Source: Manis javanica (Eukaryota > Chordata > Mammalia > Pholidota > Manidae). From it: DNA of 64,000 nucleotides. Each line of letters begins with the position of its first letter. Positions within the stretch are counted from its first letter, which is position 1. A model generated the notes under the pieces. The model saw only the letters and a program-made list of their open reading frames with translations. It made no database searches and was not told the origin of the DNA. The position numbers and the translations under genes were made by a program. Of this stretch, positions 59,515 to 64,000 are shown one piece after another. Location: positions 157,802,401 through 157,866,400 of the forward strand of contig NC_133158.1 in assembly GCF_040802235.1 (NCBI RefSeq). Direction: 5' to 3'.

Positions 59515-59685
59515 AGGTAACCTGCATTTACAGAGTAGGGCGTGTGCTGGGGAGTGAGAGGACATGGATCTGACAGATACGCCTGAATCCCAGTTTAGAC
59601 AAGTTTGTGAGGGACTAGCTCCACCCTCTAAAAAATGAGGAGTCTTCCTGGCTTATAATCAGAGAGGGTGGTAAAAGATATACAC
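59515..59685 (+). mobile_element. MIR SINE fragment
   Basis: 'gaggacatggatctgacaga', 'cgcctgaatcccagtttaga' and 'gggtggtaaaagatatacac' are in MIR order on the plus strand; diverged. Confidence 0.6.
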
Positions 59686-61145
59686 TATGCAGAACAGAGT
59701 GCAGATTGAGACAGGTAGAGAAGTACTAAGGGCTCAGACTTAGTTCCTTATCTTTACTTAAAATGAATAGAAGAAAACCCCAAGAGAGTAAGAATACAAA
59801 TGCTCTAAATTTTTATTTTATTTGTATGAACCACAAAATACGGACATTTTAGTCAGTGATAGATGGGAGGATATCAAAGCCACTTAGAAATATTTTCTAA
59901 CACCATTTTTGATTTCTTATTCCCTTCCTTTCTTCTGCTTATGATACGTCTGTATCTTAAAATATATGTATGTCTTTTTGTATAATTGTGTCTTATCACA
60001 ATAATTGTGATTTAAAATTAATGACTGTAATAAATTGCAAAGCATATATCCAATAATAAAACTGCATTATAATAGCAGTTTACAAATTTCATGGTTTGAA
60101 ATTTCTAGGGAAAGTGAATAGAAACATTGAGTCAACAATCTGATCCTATTGTAGTAGGTTATCACTACACTCTTCATGTTCAAAATAGGGTCTACACATG
60201 TGACAGAATGTCACTTTTCTAAAAGATCGTATGAGAGAAGTTTTGCATCCCCAACACATTTAAAGCTAATAGAATTTCCTTTTATGTAACATTCTTTGTA
60301 TTTGTGAAGCCTATATCTATTTTTAGGTATAGCCTCATTACTAAAAACCCAGGGAAGGAAAATCCTTGGTGAAATACCACAGTATTTTGAAATGACTTCA
60401 TTTTTGGAAAATTTTTAAGGCTTACTGAATATGTAGGACAATTGATCAAATTGCCTAATGTGGGCATTAAAGATGAAATATAGGGTATTACAATAAATCT
60501 CATATGGATTTGAGTTAGTCCAATTAGAGCAGGCTAATCAGACATTTGGAAAGCAATGTACTACACATTGATTTTCTTTGCAAGAGGTATGGCATCTCAC
60601 CATTTATATCTCCCAAACCTTGACACCTAATTACTATCACTTTTGTTCTTTTGATCCATATTTTTGTATTCCTTTTAATGAAGCAAACTCAAGTGAAATA
60701 TTGATTACTCAAGATGGTCTTTAAGCTTGAGTTTGAGATATCTGGATTGTTATCTGGAGCAGTTTATTGCAATGGTCTGAAGAGTGAACTCAAATCACAG
60801 GTAAAGGGAGATTACGTGAGCCCTGCCACAGCTTTACCCAGTGTCAGATTCAACGTGCATGCGTGAAGCTGTAGACAGAAGACAAAATCAGAAATATGGG
60901 GCACAGAGTACCAAAGAGTTTGGAAAGTGGAAAAGGAGGATGGTTGAGGGAGAAGCATTCAGTGAGTAAAGTCAATAAGGTTTCATCCTCCTAAATGTTA
61001 GTTTCTTGGCCTGACTAAGGGTAGGCTTAATGGGCAAGTCCTGGCTAGGCCCATACAAATTACAGAGTTGCGGATGAGCCATCGTTAATCTTGGGAAATG
61101 TTCGTGTCCTCTATCTCCATTTCAGCTCTGGCAGTCCTGATGCTG
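59686..61145. other. Unique sequence, nothing recognised
   Basis: 1.46 kb without a supported gene or repeat. Confidence 0.4.
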
Positions 61146-61152
61146 TTCTTGC

Positions 61153-61281
61153 CTTCTTTCCCCCTCCCCCTCCCCCTCCCCCTCCCCCTCCCCCTCCTCC
61201 TCCCCCTCCCCCTCCTCCTCCTCCTCCTCCTCTTCTCCTTCTCCTCCTCCTCCTCCTTCTTCTTCTCCTTCTTCTTCTTCT
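61153..61281. repeat. Long pyrimidine microsatellite, (CCCCCT)n to (CTC/CTT)n
   Basis: About 130 bp almost purely pyrimidine on the plus strand. It goes from hexanucleotide CCCCCT to CCT/CTC trinucleotides and then CTT-rich units. Translation in any frame gives artefactual Pro, Leu or Arg/Glu runs; the frames at 61085-61321 and 61091-61408 are therefore not genes. Confidence 0.96.
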
Positions 61282-61717
61282 GATAGAAAGGAATAGCTTC
61301 TTTACTCTTAGGTTTCATCAACTGCTGCCCGACTCCTCATCCCCCTTGGGAAGGCAGGTATATTCAGTATGCCTGCTGTATTATGGTCTCTGCTTAACCC
61401 TTTCTTAGTCATCAAGTACATCAAAGTAATGGGTACTAAAATGTGGGAAGACTATGATATAATTTTAATATTGTTCAGTGGTCGGAATAGAACAATACTG
61501 CATATTACAAGATAAACAACCCTCTAAAATATTGTGTTGAGAAAAATACCCCAGAATGATCATTTTATGTGAATTATAAGATCCTGACTATATAATCATC
61601 ACAGATAAGGGACATGGCTTACAAGGGCAAAAGTATGTCAGTATGGGTACCTATTCAGGAAGAGGAAAAATATTTGGGATGGAGGATGAAGGGCAAATCA
61701 GGAAACATGAACAGATA

Positions 61718-61718
61718 G

Positions 61719-61763
<45 letters not shown>
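61718..61763. repeat. (AC)n microsatellite
   Basis: A perfect AC dinucleotide run of about 46 bp, likely polymorphic. Confidence 0.96.
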
Positions 61764-61765
<2 letters not shown>

Positions 61766-62925
61766 GATAATAACAAAGTGCCATGGAATGAAAAGTGAAA
61801 ATCAAACCACTTTGCTGCAGCAGCTCTCCTAGTTGAATGAATGAATAAAATTAAAATCAGTTAGTGAAAGTCTAAAATCTGCTTCTTTTTCCCTATAGTT
61901 TGACTAATCAGGGAATTTTGTGAAGAGAAACCATTTTTGTCTGACAGATTCTCAAATTTATCTAGTGTGATTATCAAGGTGATATTTCTATTTGAAATGT
62001 CCTTAGAATTGTTTTGAGAGATCCCTCTCTAAAGTATTCATGGGAAGGCACCCAGGATAGTAACCCGGATCTGCACAAGGTAAAGCTATGAGGCCAAAGA
62101 GAGTGTATCATGGTGGGTAAAAAGCTAGTCACAGCATTTGCTGTTCCTCCCCTCCTGGTTGGCTATGTGGCATAGACAGAGAAACACAGTGCCAAGAAGT
62201 GAGAAAACATGGATCAGGAGCCTCTGGAGAGAGACTTTTCAATATTTTAAACCACTGATGAAAAATTGACATTGTTTTATTAGCCTCTGTTAGTTATTAA
62301 AGACTGCCCATCCATTTATCATGCAATAAAGGAAGAATTTTGGCTGGGTTAACTGATAGCATTAAACGATGTAATTACAAATACTGAAAAACAAAGGAGA
62401 CAAGGGCAATGGATCAGGAAAGCTCTGAGAAACTACGGGACGCATCTGAGAACTGGGAGGAATTTGGTACAACTCCACTCTGTCATTAAGCCCCTTCCTT
62501 ACTAAGCTGGGTGTGATGATACCTTCAGAAGCAGATACTGGAAGGTTATAAAGTCCTCTTGGTGAGGAGCAAGTTTCCATGTGGAAACTGTCTTCTCTTA
62601 GTAGGAAATTGTCAGCAATCTTAGTTCATGCTAAGGACTGAAGGGCTGAAATCATATTATCTAAGCACAATGTGTAAGAAAGCCACTGGTTTTTTAGCAC
62701 ACCATGTAAGAAAGCAATTGGCAAATTGACATCTATAAGGTAAGAAAATTACATACAGATAGTTTCATAAAATATTATAATGGTTATAATGTTTAGATAA
62801 TAATGGCTTTAAAGATTCCTTATTGAAGTTGGAGGAAACTAATTATATAAATATCAGCTGTTTATATTACTAGAACCAGAAATAATAAGATTATTATGAT
62901 ATAGCTCCATACATTTTATAAAATA
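61764..62925. other. Unique sequence, nothing recognised
   Basis: 1.16 kb with no supported feature. Frame 62362-62580 (minus) has no motif. Confidence 0.4.
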
Positions 62926-62934
62926 TGCTTACTT

Positions 62935-63050
62935 AGGTCGCAGTATTTTAACCTTAACAATTCTCCAAGATAAAGAGGTTTGATTTTCCATTTAGAACTT
63001 AGGAAACTGAAGTTTTGAGTTGGTTCCTTTAATCAGGTCTCACCATTCAA
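62935..63050 (-). mobile_element. MIR SINE fragment
   Basis: 'cttaacaattctccaagata' and 'catttagaacttaggaaact' match the 3' half and core of a reversed MIR; diverged. Confidence 0.55.
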
Positions 63051-64000
63051 AGTGTTTGAAGACCACTGAATTAGTGGGATTATGTTTCTAGCTCTGATAT
63101 GGGCCCAAGTTTCTTGCATTGTACAATAATGTATATTATTATATTATTATACATAATAAAGACAGTAGCTCTGTCTGTCTCAGCTCTGTTAACTCCATCC
63201 TTGTTCGAAATATCAGGTCCATTATATATAGTACAAAGGATAGATAGGTTATGGTTTAGTATAAGGTGGTCAGTGTCTGTTGTCTTCCTTTAGGAATTTG
63301 GCTGTGAGCACTAGAATAATAAGATCTCAAGATCTTTCTCTTGAAATTTATACAGATGTGTGCTTCCAAAGAATGGGGACTACAGCATAAAATTATATGG
63401 AATACCACTACACATATACCAATAGAGATGACATCTCATGTATAAATAGAATGAGAGTCCCTTGTCTAAATGTGTAAGCAAGTCCGGCTATTTGTTATGT
63501 ACAATGTGGGCAATTTTGGAAGCTATGGGAAGTGTTTAATGTTACCAGGACATGTTAATGCACTCAGGCACCATTTAATGCTTGATGTGTTTTCCAAATG
63601 TGCACAATTTACTCCCTGGTGGTGTTTTTATGATGTGTAACAAATTTCCCCAATGCCAACTGGTTGATTTCCCAGTAACAGGAGCTTTTTATTCCATCTT
63701 GCTAGGATAACCCTCTGGCTGGGCCTGGACTGTCAGAAGGTCAGCCTGCTTCCTCTATAGCTCTGAGCAGGCCACCTTGCCCATGGCCTTCTGGGCAGAG
63801 GCTGCCTTATGAGATATCCTGTAGTTATTGGGTCCACCTGATTTTTTCAGAGAATGTAGCCCATTTGGCTATTAAATGGACTTAACTGATGCCGTATTCC
63901 ACTGTTTGTTTCTAGCCTCTGGATTTTCCTGGCTCATGTACCTGCTTCTGCTCAACAATGCATGGATGAGCCCTAGAACTTGACCAGGCCTCTGTAAGTA
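63051..64000. other. Unique sequence; possible old LTR piece near 63625-63850
   Basis: 'gtgtaacaaatttccccaat', 'gcaacaggagctttttattc'-like sequence and 'ggctgggcctggactgtcag' near 63625-63740 weakly resemble the start of an MLT/MST-type element. I cannot support ends or strand. No gene seen. Confidence 0.35.

Noticed and set aside
61085..61408. Poly-Pro/Leu and poly-Arg/Glu open frames on both strands
   Set aside because: They are translations of the pyrimidine microsatellite at 61153-61281 and have no start context or homology outside it.

Overview
This window is non-coding mammalian DNA. I find no intact host gene, exon chain, tRNA, rRNA or CpG island. It is AT-rich with long unique stretches, and almost everything recognisable is a transposable element. 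The ancient mammal-wide layer (MIR, L2, MER5-type hAT elements, MaLR LTRs) shows that the host is a placental mammal. I see no Alu, B1, CAN, Bov-tA or similar young lineage SINE. The young L1 subfamilies, and an L1 tail that carries a retroviral env piece, resemble repeats I associate from memory with pangolins (Manis). That host call is an unverified inference.

Layout. Positions 1-149 hold a plus-strand L1 3' end. Positions 1101-14557 hold a nested pair of minus-strand L1s. The outer copy (1101-5087 plus 13006-14557) is cut inside ORF2 by a 7.9 kb insertion (5088-13005) flanked by a perfect 13-bp target duplication. The inserted unit has L1 5'UTR-ORF1-ORF2-3'UTR, then a first poly(A). After that come about 1.6 kb of endogenous-retrovirus sequence with an Env transmembrane-subunit fragment and its own AATAAA plus poly(A), then a (TA)n tract and an old L1 3' fragment ending in an A-rich tail. 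This is the most unusual structure in the window: an L1 whose 3' end has picked up an env-bearing tail, apparently followed by a second 3' transduction.

Positions 14.6-24 kb hold a cluster of solo LTRs. Five copies of one 350-450 bp LTR family lie here in both orientations (a sixth is at 54.0 kb), with an unrelated ERV1-like solo LTR, a MaLR LTR and MER5-type elements. Positions 24-39 kb are mainly unique sequence with MIR, MLT1, L2 and old L1 remnants. Positions 39658-45648 hold a third near-full-length minus-strand L1 with a perfect 12-bp target duplication and a very short 3' transduction. Positions 45.6-64 kb are unique sequence with L1, MaLR, MIR and MER5 remnants, a candidate 530-bp LTR and several microsatellites.

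All L1 and env reading frames seen here are broken by stops, frameshifts, deletions or catalytic substitutions, so nothing in the window looks able to make a complete element protein. Coordinates of ancient repeats are approximate because they were judged by eye.
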